Shown piece after piece: positions 1 through 8,335 of a DNA stretch of 35,850 nucleotides (positions within the stretch are counted from its first letter, which is position 1; every line of letters begins with the position of its first letter). Origin of the DNA: Pirellulaceae bacterium (GTDB taxonomy: Bacteria > Planctomycetota > Planctomycetia > Pirellulales > Pirellulaceae); the NCBI GenBank assembly GCA_028066335.1, contig JALCBQ010000015.1, positions 1 through 35,850 of the forward strand, given 5' to 3'. The notes beneath the pieces are model-generated. The model was given only the letters and a program-made list of their open reading frames with translations. It made no database searches and was not told the DNA's origin. Both the position numbers and the translations under genes were made by a program.

Positions 1-459
1 ATCGACTACACGATGGTCAAAGACCCTGCATAGTGACAGTTTAGTTATCGAGACAACCTATGGCGTGTTTGAGACATGATCTCAACAGTTATTAGCAGCT
101 TTGGCCATCTTTCGAAGGTCCATTATCAGAATCTTTCAGAGTGGGATGAGTATATCGGGGCGTTGGCCGAGGGGCGGCTGCCACTGGGGCGTGCCCTAGA
201 GTTAAACAGTGAGCAACTCCTTATTCGAGAAATGATTTTGCAGTTAAAGAAAGGGACCCTTAGCTTCTCCTATTTTCAAGAGAAATTTGGCGTCTCTATC
301 TATCAGAAATGGAAAGACCAATGGGACGAGTATGCCAACGAAGGGTTTCTAACGATCGGACAAGATTCGATTGATTTAACTCGGAGTGGATATCTTCAGG
401 TCGATGGCCTATTACCACCATTTTTTGAGAAAAAGCATCAAGGGGTTCGCTATACCTAG
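1..459 (+). pseudogene. HemN-like radical SAM gene, 3' part with three in-frame stops
   Basis: Frame 1 from the window edge reads like the C-terminal third of an oxygen-independent coproporphyrinogen oxidase-like (HemN family) protein: YTMVKDPA, then YRDNLWR, SSFGH, VHYQN, LPLGRALEL, IREMILQLK and a C-terminal GVRYT. The frame is interrupted by TAG TGA at 31-36 and TGA at 70-72, exactly inside otherwise family-like sequence. From the ATG at 76 to the TAG at 457-459 it is open (127 codons) and holds the HemN C-terminal domain without the radical SAM barrel, which would lie upstream of the window. A second frame (2-79) is open across the stops but gives no family-like peptide. Either the gene is recently inactivated, the window edge carries base errors, or only the C-terminal domain is now translated from ATG 76. 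The family call is fairly sure; the cause of the stops is not. Confidence 0.6.
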
Positions 460-492
460 AGAGCCTTCTTTTGATTCCTAGATCATCCAGAG

Positions 493-1038
493 ATGATTCC
501 ACGGTGTTTCTTGGCCCCTGTTTCTGAGGCCTTATGTTTCCGGCGTCCTAGCAAGGATAGAAAATTGAGCCAAGAGTTAGAGTTTTTTATGGGAGAGTTT
601 CGATCGACCTATCCGACCGACCGATTCTATGCCAAAAACCATATGTGGGCGAGGACAGATTTGGAACTCTCGGAGAATGGGATATTTCGATTTGGCTTTA
701 GCGCTTATGCGGTTCGACTTCTCCAAGATGTCTATTTCCTCGAATGGAGCCATGACGAGGGAGCGACGTTGTCGGAAAAGCAAGAGTTTGGTTTTATTGA
801 GAGTAAAAAGGCCGAAAGTGATCTCTACGCACCGGCGAAAGGTCGCTTGATAAAACTTAACGAAGCTGTCTTGGAGGATCCTTCATTGATTAACGTCGAC
901 AAGTACGAGAATGGTTGGCTCTTTGAGATGGTCTTTGCAGAAGCTCCTACCTTTTTAACGCCGGATGAATACCTTGAGCATTTAAATGAAGTCTGGGAAG
1001 TTACCCAAAAAACAATCAAGGGGCAGGTCAACCAATAA
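493..1038 (+). CDS. Glycine cleavage H-like lipoyl carrier protein
   Basis: A lipoyl-domain protein of the GcvH family. The lipoyl-lysine segment ESKKAESDLYAPAKG is followed by NEAVLEDPSLIN and GWLFEM, the usual GcvH order; the lipoylated residue should be Lys106 counted from ATG 493. From ATG 493 the protein is 181 aa, longer than the usual 125-135 aa. ATG 589, giving 149 aa and starting just before the conserved FYAKNHMWA-type segment, is an attractive alternative start. Neither has a strong Shine-Dalgarno sequence. No P- or T-protein gene is nearby. It sits 34 bp after a HemN-like remnant and before a ferredoxin-like gene, so it may serve another lipoyl-dependent redox process rather than glycine cleavage; that is inference. 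Confidence 0.8.
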   Translation: MIPRCFLAPVSEALCFRRPSKDRKLSQELEFFMGEFRSTYPTDRFYAKNHMWARTDLELSENGIFRFGFSAYAVRLLQDVYFLEWSHDEGATLSEKQEFGFIESKKAESDLYAPAKGRLIKLNEAVLEDPSLINVDKYENGWLFEMVFAEAPTFLTPDEYLEHLNEVWEVTQKTIKGQVNQ

Positions 1039-1095
1039 TAGAAGATTCTGGTCGAGGCAATCGTAAACAAACCGACGATACTTTGTAGAAAAGGT

Positions 1096-1124
1096 TTGGT
1101 AGTTAGTAACGGGGCCTCTATAAT
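1096..1124 (+). promoter_or_regulatory. Predicted sigma70-type promoter for the 4Fe-4S protein
   Basis: TTGGTA (1096-1101), a 17-nt spacer and a perfect TATAAT (1119-1124). Transcription would start near 1131. That leaves almost no leader before the TTG at 1137 but about 69 nt before ATG 1200, which supports ATG 1200 as the start of the next gene. Confidence 0.55.
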
Positions 1125-1199
1125 GGGGTAGCTTTATTGCTCGTTTTCGGTGATGGATTTTTAATTTTTGGCCCTTTAAAGTCTCAACGGTTTTTATTT

Positions 1200-2399
1200 A
1201 TGGCAAGACGTCTTGCAGTCGTGCTTTCGCAAAGTCCGAGCCAAAACCCCAAAAAACGGCAACTAGAAGAAGATATCGTTACGACACTTCTTTTAGAATC
1301 GGGTATTGATGTAACGATTATTCCTAACCTTTACCATTTGACAGAGGATGGTACCGGGATGGTCGCGCTGCGTCAAATTCAGGGGGAGGTCGTCGTTTTA
1401 TCGTGGCTTTTTCCACGAGCAGCCCGTTGGACTCTGGATCGCAATGGGTTCAGAGGGCAGGAAGGGATCGTCTTGCTCACTGCTGATCTTGACGAAGAGG
1501 AAGAAGATCAACCAGAAGAAGAACCCGATGAAAAAAATCGGGTTCTCAGTCACGATGATTTACCAAAGAGAAAGATTTATTGCCTAGATCTACGTGTTTC
1601 AGAAAATCCCAACGACTACATCGACGAGATCAAAAGGATTTATGGTGAATTAACGACGACCGTTGTTTCGCTCGGTGGCTTTCCAGAGGGAGCGCCTTCT
1701 GCCCCCTCTGATTCGGTCGTTTCGGATACTTCTGAGAATAACAACTCATCTCCTAGCGGAGGTGGCTTGCCAATTCCCGACTTCTTTGGCTTTTCCAGCG
1801 AAGATAAAGGAGACCAGGCCAACTCCACCCCTCTCAACGGTTTGATGAATGGAGAGTCAACCAATGGCCACCATCTAAACGATAGCCATAAAAACGATCT
1901 GACAGAAAGAGAACCCGATCGAATTGACGAGTCGTCGGCACGACGGTGGTACCCGGTGATTGATTTCAGCCGGTGTACAAACTGTATGGAATGTATCGAC
2001 TTTTGTCTCTTTGGTGTTTACGGAGTCGATCCTGCCGAGACCATTTTAGTCGAGCAGCCCGACAACTGTCGCAAAGGGTGTCCTGCCTGTAGCCGGGTTT
2101 GCCCCGAGAACGCAATTATCTTTCCACTTCACAAAACACCGGCAATTGCTGGCTCTCCTGAGGTTGGTGCCAGTCTGAAAATCGACCTGTCGAAATTGTT
2201 TGGTGCTCCAAATGAAGAAAAGTCGGCCGCCGAACTGGCAGCTCTTGAACGTGATGAGCAACTCGTTGAGGCAGGCCGAAAGCCGGTCGGCCTTGATAAA
2301 AAAGAGCCCACCGCCCAAACAACCAAAGGTAGTCAAAATGGCAAGGAAAAAGATCGGTTCGATCATCTTTTAGAGGAACTCGATGAGTTCGATCTATAA
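1200..2399 (+). CDS. Two-cluster 4Fe-4S ferredoxin-like protein with acidic linker
   Basis: A 399-aa protein from ATG 1200 (an in-frame TTG at 1137 would add 21 residues but lies too close to the predicted promoter). Residues 1-95 form an alpha/beta-looking N-terminal domain without motifs I recognise. Then come an acidic stretch (DEEEEDQPEEEPDE, near residue 100) and a long Gly/Ser/Asn/Asp-rich linker. Residues 259-301 form a ferredoxin domain: C259-x2-C262-x2-C265-x3-C269 and C290-x3-C294-x2-C297-x3-C301. The second motif has three rather than two residues between its first cysteines. It should bind two 4Fe-4S clusters and carry electrons; the partner is unknown. The charged C-terminal 80 residues look disordered. 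It lies just after the GcvH-like gene in the same direction. Confidence 0.75.
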   Translation: MARRLAVVLSQSPSQNPKKRQLEEDIVTTLLLESGIDVTIIPNLYHLTEDGTGMVALRQIQGEVVVLSWLFPRAARWTLDRNGFRGQEGIVLLTADLDEEEEDQPEEEPDEKNRVLSHDDLPKRKIYCLDLRVSENPNDYIDEIKRIYGELTTTVVSLGGFPEGAPSAPSDSVVSDTSENNNSSPSGGGLPIPDFFGFSSEDKGDQANSTPLNGLMNGESTNGHHLNDSHKNDLTEREPDRIDESSARRWYPVIDFSRCTNCMECIDFCLFGVYGVDPAETILVEQPDNCRKGCPACSRVCPENAIIFPLHKTPAIAGSPEVGASLKIDLSKLFGAPNEEKSAAELAALERDEQLVEAGRKPVGLDKKEPTAQTTKGSQNGKEKDRFDHLLEELDEFDL

Positions 2400-2428
2400 G
2401 CGTTCGCCACCTCTTTGGTTATTCGATG

Positions 2429-2453
2429 GTTATAATTAGTAGGTAATTATAAC
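2429..2453. terminator. A/T stem-loop between convergent genes
   Basis: Perfect 9-bp inverted repeat GTTATAATT (2429-2437) and AATTATAAC (2445-2453) with a 7-nt loop. It overlaps the stop codon of the reverse-strand radical SAM gene and follows the ferredoxin-like gene. A weak bidirectional terminator is likely, although the stem has only A/T and G/T-rich content and no long U tract. Confidence 0.4.
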
Positions 2454-3796
2454 TTGATCTGGACAAGGTCGTCTGGTTTTTGGGGAGCAGAGGCAAACTC
2501 TTTTTCTCGATGGTCTTCCCAATTCGAAAGCTCGAAGTGTTTTTTGTAGACACCGTAGTCGTGGTAAGCGAACCATTTTGCTAAACGATAGGCCCAGCTC
2601 TTTTCAGGGATTTCATGTCCCGGGTTGTACTGCGAGCTTCTCTTTTCCATCGCTTTAAGTTCGGCCATTGCTTTTTTACGTGCCGTCGTATCTTGGGCGG
2701 TATGACGTTCAACAAGGTCTTCAAGAAGGTCAGGACGTTCCAAGACGATACAACCACGGGTAGACTCTGCGGCGACCTTTCGAAAATCGGTCAAGAAAGC
2801 CGATTCATTAAAGACCTCTTTGACTGGTCTCTCGTCGTAGATTGAATCTTTTGAAAACTGGATAATCGGGCACGGCTCGATATCGCCCCATGGACTAATG
2901 TGGTGAGTAAACCCTGTTGCTGCTGGACAGAGAGCTTTTCCCTGACTGTCATAATAAGCATCGACAAAGACGATCGGTTTTTTCACACGCATGTCGACCA
3001 CAAACTGCCGGGCCGTTAGTTGTTGTTCGGGGCTCAGGGCGAGCTCCTCACTTGGTTCGGGGCCGACAGGTCGGTAGATATGGTACCAAGTGTACATCAC
3101 TCCAAGATCGATAAGGGTATCGATCCATTCTTCTGTGAGAAGGTCATTGTAATTTGACTGGCATAGACTCGTGCAGACCCCAGTCATAACCTTGTTTTCA
3201 ATACAGTTTTTGATCCCCTGGAGTGACTTTCCATAGACCCCCTCTTTACCACGCCGGATGTCGCTAATAACTTCTGAGCCTTCGACCGAAATGAGGGGGG
3301 TGACATTTCCCATTTTTCGGATTCGTTTTGCAACTTTATCGGTAATAAAATGACCATTGGTAAAAACCTGAAAGTAGACATCGCGATGCTTTTCTAACAG
3401 ATCGAGCATTTGTGGATGCATGAAAGGCTCGCCACCGAGCAATCCAAAAAATGAATTACCCATCGCTTTTGCCTCGGTAATAAGGCGATCGAGAGCCTCA
3501 AACTCGATTTTTTCTTGTTTGGCAGCGACATCGACCCAACACCCTTGGCAACGCAAGTTGCAACTGTTAATGATCGAAATATAAAGATAAGGAGGGAAAA
3601 ACTCGCCTTTGCCGAGACGCTTTTTGTGTTTTTGAACGGAGCGTACCCCTTTTATTCCCATGTTCCAAAACAGCTTCCATAGCAGCCGTTTATCGGTTTC
3701 AAACAGCAGACGTTTGGTCATTCTCAAGTACATGGGGAGGTCTTTGCCTTTAGCATCAGGTTGAACGGATGTCTTTGGGAAGAACAGACTCTCCAT
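2447..3796 (-). CDS. Radical SAM protein with SPASM-like C-terminal region
   Basis: A 449-aa radical SAM enzyme. The 4Fe-4S/SAM motif is C79-x3-C83-x2-C86 (CNLRCQGCW), followed by the GGEPF motif (LLGGEPFMHP) and a TIM-barrel pattern. Further cysteines near residues 290-310 (ALCPAA, DIEPCPI) fit an auxiliary-cluster (SPASM/twitch-like) region. The C-terminal 100 residues are charged and partly aromatic. Substrate is unknown. It lies back to back with the squalene-hopene-cyclase-like gene. The hopanoid enzyme HpnH is also radical SAM, but the cysteine motif context here (CNLRCQGCWVDV) differs from the CNLxCxGCGKI I associate with HpnH, so I do not assign that name. ATG start at 3794-3796. Confidence 0.75.
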   Translation of the reverse strand: MESLFFPKTSVQPDAKGKDLPMYLRMTKRLLFETDKRLLWKLFWNMGIKGVRSVQKHKKRLGKGEFFPPYLYISIINSCNLRCQGCWVDVAAKQEKIEFEALDRLITEAKAMGNSFFGLLGGEPFMHPQMLDLLEKHRDVYFQVFTNGHFITDKVAKRIRKMGNVTPLISVEGSEVISDIRRGKEGVYGKSLQGIKNCIENKVMTGVCTSLCQSNYNDLLTEEWIDTLIDLGVMYTWYHIYRPVGPEPSEELALSPEQQLTARQFVVDMRVKKPIVFVDAYYDSQGKALCPAATGFTHHISPWGDIEPCPIIQFSKDSIYDERPVKEVFNESAFLTDFRKVAAESTRGCIVLERPDLLEDLVERHTAQDTTARKKAMAELKAMEKRSSQYNPGHEIPEKSWAYRLAKWFAYHDYGVYKKHFELSNWEDHREKEFASAPQKPDDLVQIKL

Positions 3797-3845
3797 TATA
3801 ACGTAAATAGAATTTGTCTACCAAAGGGTTCTTGGAGAAAAAAAC

Positions 3846-3874
3846 TCGACATTTCATTTTTAAAAGGTTAGAAT
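3846..3874 (+). promoter_or_regulatory. Predicted promoter for the isoprenoid block
   Basis: TCGACA (3846-3851), a 17-nt spacer and TAGAAT (3869-3874). Start expected near 3881, giving a leader of roughly 260 nt ahead of the cyclase gene. Confidence 0.45.
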
Positions 3875-3886
3875 GAACCAAAGTAT

Positions 3887-3910
3887 GGTAAGGGGAGGCC
3901 CCATTTTACC
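3887..3910 (+). other. Stem-loop at the 5' end of the cyclase leader
   Basis: GGTAAGGGG (3887-3895) pairs with CCCC (3899-3902) and TTACC (3906-3910); loop AGG and a 3-nt bulge ATT. It begins about 6 nt after the predicted start site. It might stabilise the mRNA 5' end or be a protein site; function is not known. Confidence 0.35.
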
Positions 3911-4142
3911 CTCAGGGGTCCTCTTTGCCACTTGCCTGCCCGTTTAGACAGGTCTATAGGACTTTATTGTCAAGGCCTGTTACCTACCCTCCTTCCGAAC
4001 TATTGGAGAACTGTTTGTTCCCTGTCGTACCTCCCAATGGCTCGGTTTCCTCAACTATGTTTCCTCTATTTTGCCCTTTTCGATTTTCATTGTCGTCTTG
4101 CGAATATCTACCGTTTCCAGATTTTTTTAATTCTCTCTCCTG

Positions 4143-6263
4143 ATGCCAAATTCACTTACCTACAACCGGCTTCTTTGCGCTTTGGAAAAAGTGAAGGGAT
4201 CGCTTTACGCCGAAAAATCGGAAGTAGAGGGTGGCGATAGAGGGGAATGTTGGCGGGGTGAACTTTCAAGCAGTCCGCTGTCAACGGCGACGGCAGTTAG
4301 TGCCCTATCGATGTATAGACTCAAGAAAGTGGCAACAACGATCAGTAAGGGGGAGAAAAGTTGCCAGGAAGAACAGTTCGACCTTATCGAAAAAGGGCTC
4401 AACTGGATTGTCAAAGAACAAAACGACGATGGAGGCTGGGGTGATACAAACAGGAGCCTCTCGAATATTTCAACGACGATGTTAGCCAAGGCCGCTTTTC
4501 ATCTCGGAGCAAAAGCGTTCGACTCTCCACTCGATCAATACCATAAAACTTTGGAAAACGCCGAAAGGTATATCTCAAAAGTAGGGGGTACCCAAGCGAT
4601 CAAAGAGCGCTACGGAAGTGATAAAACTTTTGCGGTACCGATCCTTATGAATTGTGCCTTGGCCGGTTTTGTCCCTTGGAAAGAGGTCGCTCCCTTACCT
4701 TTTGAGGCGGCTGCTTTTCCACCGTCGTTGTTCCGGTTTCTGGGACTGCCGGTCGTTAGCTATGCGATCCCGGCCCTTGTTGCTGTCGGTACGGTTAAAT
4801 TTCTCCATGATCGTCCACGAAATTGGTTTGTGCGAAAAACACGTGAAATCACCCTGAAAAGAAGCCTTGCGTCGCTTTGCCAAAAACAGCCAGAGAGTGG
4901 CGGTTTTTTAGAGGCAGCTCCTTTGACGGCCTTTGTTACGATGAGCCTTCTGGCCTCCTACGATAAGATTGATCATCCGGCAGCAAAAGAGTCGGCTAGG
5001 GAAGTCATCCAAAAAGGGGTCGAATTTTTGGTGCAAGGTGTCCGAAAGAGTGGGGCCTGGCCGATCGATACCGACCTGGCGATTTGGAATACCACGCTAG
5101 CGGTGAATGCTTTGGCGAATGTTCCTAGCGAACCGATTCCCGCGAAGGCCTTAACATTTGTCTTGCAAAACCAAGAAATCGACGATTTACAATCTGCCGG
5201 TTGGGGATGGACCGACCACCATGGCTCCTTGCCCGATGCCGACGATACCCCGGGGGCGTTATTGGCTCTTGCCGGATGTTATGAAAAATTAGAGGCCGAG
5301 CAGGAGGCCGTGAGTTATGAAGAGGGGGAGAAACAGGCGATCCTTCAATCGGCATCTCGAGGTGTTCAGTGGTTGCTCGGACTACAAAATCGAGACGGTG
5401 GCTGGCCGACATTTTGCCGAGGATGGACAAAACAAGAGTTCGATAAAAGTGGTGCAGATTTATCGGCACATACGATACGGGCACTTTTCCGGTGGAAGAA
5501 TTTCTTGCCGGTTCATCGACGCAAAATCGAGCGTGGTATTTCGAGAGGACTTGATTATTTAGCAAAGGTACAGGCAGAAGATGGGAGCTACTCCCCCTTG
5601 TGGTTTGGGAATCAGCACGAACCAGATGAAGAAAATCGAGTCTATGGAACGGCTAAGGTATGCCGAGCTTTTCTCGATCTTGGTTTGGTTGAGAATAGCT
5701 CGCTAAAACGAGGGGTCTTTTGGCTTTTGGAAAGACAAAATAGCGATGGGACATGGGGAGTCGCGTGGCAAGGAGGACGCTCGCCCCAGATTCCTCAAAA
5801 GGAGAAAGATTCCAAAAATCAATTGTTTTTAGGTAGTTTTGAAGAGACGGCCCTGGCGATTGAAACGTTATGTGATCCCTTGCTATTGGTTGATGAGCCG
5901 GTCGGGGCGGCTGTCGAGCAGGGTCTGGCCACCCTTGTGAAAATGATTGAGCAAAATGAATTTAAAGAGGCGTCGCCGATTGGTCTCTATTTTGCCAAAT
6001 TATGGTATTATGAACGACTCTATCCTTTGTTGTTTGGAACGGCCGCTTTAGGTCGTGGTGCGAACTTTTTTGAAAAACATCTCGGTAACAGCACCCAAAA
6101 GACTACTGTTGAAAAGAATAATACCACTATAGAGAAGAAGGATACCTCTTTTAAAGAGGATTTTGACGTTCCCCAAAGTGATCCTGAAAAGCCATTTCGG
6201 GATGTTTCCTCTCACCACGCTATTCCACGGACGAAGGCAACTTCTTCCAAGCAAGTGGTTTAA
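4143..6263 (+). CDS. shc: Squalene-hopene cyclase-like terpenoid cyclase
   Basis: A 706-aa class II terpenoid cyclase of the squalene-hopene cyclase family, which protonates and folds squalene into pentacyclic hopene or diplopterol at the membrane. The acid motif is D365-A-D367-D368-T (LPDADDTPGALLAL), matching the DxDD proton donor. QW-type repeats are visible: QNDDGGWG (about 93-100), QNRDGGW (415-421), QAEDGSY and QNSDGTWG. GGFLEAAPLTAF and GAWPIDTDLAIW are also typical of the family. It is slightly long because of a hydrophilic tail (about residues 640-706) rich in Thr/Lys/Asp. The polyprenyl-synthase fusion gene follows after 23 bp. Other triterpene cyclases (for example sporulene-type) remain possible, so substrate and product need experiment. 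Confidence 0.85.
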   Translation: MPNSLTYNRLLCALEKVKGSLYAEKSEVEGGDRGECWRGELSSSPLSTATAVSALSMYRLKKVATTISKGEKSCQEEQFDLIEKGLNWIVKEQNDDGGWGDTNRSLSNISTTMLAKAAFHLGAKAFDSPLDQYHKTLENAERYISKVGGTQAIKERYGSDKTFAVPILMNCALAGFVPWKEVAPLPFEAAAFPPSLFRFLGLPVVSYAIPALVAVGTVKFLHDRPRNWFVRKTREITLKRSLASLCQKQPESGGFLEAAPLTAFVTMSLLASYDKIDHPAAKESAREVIQKGVEFLVQGVRKSGAWPIDTDLAIWNTTLAVNALANVPSEPIPAKALTFVLQNQEIDDLQSAGWGWTDHHGSLPDADDTPGALLALAGCYEKLEAEQEAVSYEEGEKQAILQSASRGVQWLLGLQNRDGGWPTFCRGWTKQEFDKSGADLSAHTIRALFRWKNFLPVHRRKIERGISRGLDYLAKVQAEDGSYSPLWFGNQHEPDEENRVYGTAKVCRAFLDLGLVENSSLKRGVFWLLERQNSDGTWGVAWQGGRSPQIPQKEKDSKNQLFLGSFEETALAIETLCDPLLLVDEPVGAAVEQGLATLVKMIEQNEFKEASPIGLYFAKLWYYERLYPLLFGTAALGRGANFFEKHLGNSTQKTTVEKNNTTIEKKDTSFKEDFDVPQSDPEKPFRDVSSHHAIPRTKATSSKQVV

Positions 6264-6271
6264 TTACTTTT

Positions 6272-6279
6272 AAAAGGAA
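6272..6279 (+). promoter_or_regulatory. Shine-Dalgarno site selecting a TTG start
   Basis: AAAAGGAA lies 7 nt before TTG 6287. There is no ATG until much deeper in the frame, so this site decides the start of the DUF116-polyprenyl synthase gene. Confidence 0.6.
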
Positions 6280-6286
6280 CCGGCCG

Positions 6287-8269
6287 TTGTCTACCTTGCC
6301 AACGACAAATCGTGAGCTCTCGCCAAACTTGCCGAGTAAGAAAAAACTTTCTACAGCCGTTGCAGGAGAAGTTCCTGCCGGAGGGACGAAAGAGCCTTCA
6401 ACAGAGAGCTCGAGTCAATCATTGGAGCAACCTCCCAAGCGATCTCGGCGACGCAAAACAGCCCATTTGAAGCTTGTGCCAGAAACGAAAGAGTTCAGAG
6501 AGAACTTGCGCCAGAAATGTCGTGAAGTCGTTGATCGACTTGATAAATCAAACCCAATGACCAAAGATGAACTTGAAGCGTTATCGAGAGAGTTGCTAAC
6601 TCAAGAAGGGCTTGGGGAGGGGTATGTCGGATGGGTAATGGTTATTTTGGCCTCCGAGTTTTGGCACGATCAGGTCGCGCATGTTCCTCCTAGTCGACGC
6701 CTCTTTTTATTGCCCCATTGCCTAAAGCATGCCGAAGGTTGCCCGGCTGACTACGACGATTTTGGCCTCGATTGCGAGTCGTGTGGTGCGTGTAGTATTG
6801 CTGACTTTCGTGGAATGGCTGAAAAGATGGGCTATAAAGTCCTCGTTGCCGAAGGTTCTCCGATTGTTCTGAAAATTATCGTTAGTGGTCATGTCGATGC
6901 GATTGTCGGGGTTGCGTGCCTCAATGTATTGGAAAAGGCAATCGACAAAATTATGCTTGCTGGTATCCCGTGTTTGGCTGTTCCACTTCTGTCTGACGAC
7001 TGCCGGAATACTTCGGTCGACAACGATTGGGTTAACGAGGCGATCACTGTTAAACCCAAAGAGCCGGTCTCTTCTACTCGAAGCTATGTCCACCTTTTAC
7101 GGCTGGCACACGAAATTTTTCAGCCTCACGCATTAGAGACGCTATTGCCCCGTTTGCGAAAGAACTCGTCTAATGAAAGTCTACTAGCAGGGAACAACGG
7201 CTCTGACCGATCAGTGGTGAGCCCTATGGCAATGACAGAAGAGCTGGCCTATGATTTTTTAACCAAGGGAGGGAAGTACTCTCGCCCTTTTATAACACTT
7301 GCAGTCTATGATGCGCTAACAGGTGGAGAGGGAACAACAGCTCAAGGGGCAGCGTGGACCGAGACCGTAGGCGAAGGGATTAAGCGGGTCGCTATGGCTA
7401 TCGAGATTTTTCACAAAGCTTCACTCATCCATGACGATATCGAAGATAGTGACGAGTATCGGTATGGAGAGAAGTCGCTTCATGAGGTCCATGGGGTGCC
7501 GGCAGCGATTAATGTTGGCGATTATATGGTTGGCCTTGGTTATCGAGCGGTGAGTCAAAATATTGGCGAGCTTGGTGGTGAAGTAACAAGCCATGTTTTA
7601 GATTCGTTGGCACTTGCCCATCTGAAACTTTCAGAAGGGCAGGGGGCAGAACTCTTTTGGCGAGATGGTTTGCCCAAAGATCAGGGTGTGCTAACTCCAC
7701 TTGAGGCATTAAAAATCTATGCCCTTAAAACGGCACCTGCGTTTGAGGCGGCTCTTTTCTCCGGAGTCTATCTTTCTGGTGTTGATGTAAAACCACTTGA
7801 GAAGCCACTCAAACTTTTTGCCCGAAATATGGGTGTTGCCTTTCAGATTCTAAACGATCTCAAAGATTGGCAACAAGATGAAGGGAATAAGCTGAAGTCG
7901 GGGGGCGACCTGTTGGGGAAACGGCCAACAGTTTTGTGGGCTTTGGCATTAGAGGGCCTAGATGAGAAGGACAGGGAGGCTCTCATTGATCTTATGCACG
8001 ATGACACAAAAGAGGAAAGTTACCGTCTTCGTGAAATCGAACGATTTTATCGCCAGGCGAATGTTTTTAGCATAGCAGAACAACTGGTTGAAAAACACCG
8101 TACTAAGGCGGAAGAACTTGTTGAGTCGATAGAAAATGATCATTTATGTCGGCTGCTTGGCTACCTTTTAGATACCGTGTTGGAGCTCCCTGCTGCTTCG
8201 ACAGCAACGTTAGTTGAGCTTCGTTTACAAGGTTCTTCAGCGACTCATCTACCGATTGTTTCCAAGTAA
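6287..8269 (+). CDS. DUF116-polyprenyl diphosphate synthase fusion protein
   Basis: A 660-aa two-domain protein starting at TTG. Residues 1-100 are basic and low complexity. Residues about 110-275 match DUF116: a Cys-rich segment (HCLKHAEGCP, LDCESCGACS) and a Rossmann-like part (DAIVGVACLNVLEKA). Residues about 325-620 form a trans-isoprenyl diphosphate synthase: first Asp-rich motif D383-D384-I-E-D387 (HDDIEDSD), GKYSRPF binding segment, and second motif N523-D-L-K-D527 (QILNDLKDW), where Asn replaces the first Asp. The enzyme should condense isopentenyl diphosphate with an allylic diphosphate to supply the neighbouring cyclase or another prenyl pathway. The DUF116 half may bind metal or a cluster; its role is unknown. 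Domain calls are firm; chain length of the product cannot be read. Confidence 0.85.
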   Translation: MSTLPTTNRELSPNLPSKKKLSTAVAGEVPAGGTKEPSTESSSQSLEQPPKRSRRRKTAHLKLVPETKEFRENLRQKCREVVDRLDKSNPMTKDELEALSRELLTQEGLGEGYVGWVMVILASEFWHDQVAHVPPSRRLFLLPHCLKHAEGCPADYDDFGLDCESCGACSIADFRGMAEKMGYKVLVAEGSPIVLKIIVSGHVDAIVGVACLNVLEKAIDKIMLAGIPCLAVPLLSDDCRNTSVDNDWVNEAITVKPKEPVSSTRSYVHLLRLAHEIFQPHALETLLPRLRKNSSNESLLAGNNGSDRSVVSPMAMTEELAYDFLTKGGKYSRPFITLAVYDALTGGEGTTAQGAAWTETVGEGIKRVAMAIEIFHKASLIHDDIEDSDEYRYGEKSLHEVHGVPAAINVGDYMVGLGYRAVSQNIGELGGEVTSHVLDSLALAHLKLSEGQGAELFWRDGLPKDQGVLTPLEALKIYALKTAPAFEAALFSGVYLSGVDVKPLEKPLKLFARNMGVAFQILNDLKDWQQDEGNKLKSGGDLLGKRPTVLWALALEGLDEKDREALIDLMHDDTKEESYRLREIERFYRQANVFSIAEQLVEKHRTKAEELVESIENDHLCRLLGYLLDTVLELPAASTATLVELRLQGSSATHLPIVSK

Positions 8270-8335
8270 ATTCAAGGGTGACCTTCGTAAGAAGTCTCTC
8301 CTTTGTTGTTTTTCCCGCCTTAATTAGATCCTTCT

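Larger units (their letters stand above)
3797..4142. other. Divergent intergenic region upstream of the cyclase gene
   Basis: A 346-bp gap between divergent genes. It holds a predicted forward promoter (3846-3874), a stem-loop at the predicted transcript start (3887-3910) and then about 230 nt of pyrimidine-rich leader before ATG 4143. Short open frames in the leader show no family-like sequence. Confidence 0.5.

Noticed and set aside
1-459. Reading through the stops as a recoded TGA/TAG
   Set aside because: TGA ends queE and the thioesterase gene, and TAG ends many genes here, so neither is reassigned; no SECIS-like need is apparent and two adjacent different stops occur.
5125-5565. A 146-codon reverse-strand frame inside the cyclase gene
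   Set aside because: It is antisense to clear cyclase motifs and its composition (Arg, His, Pro, Ser) is typical of a shadow frame.
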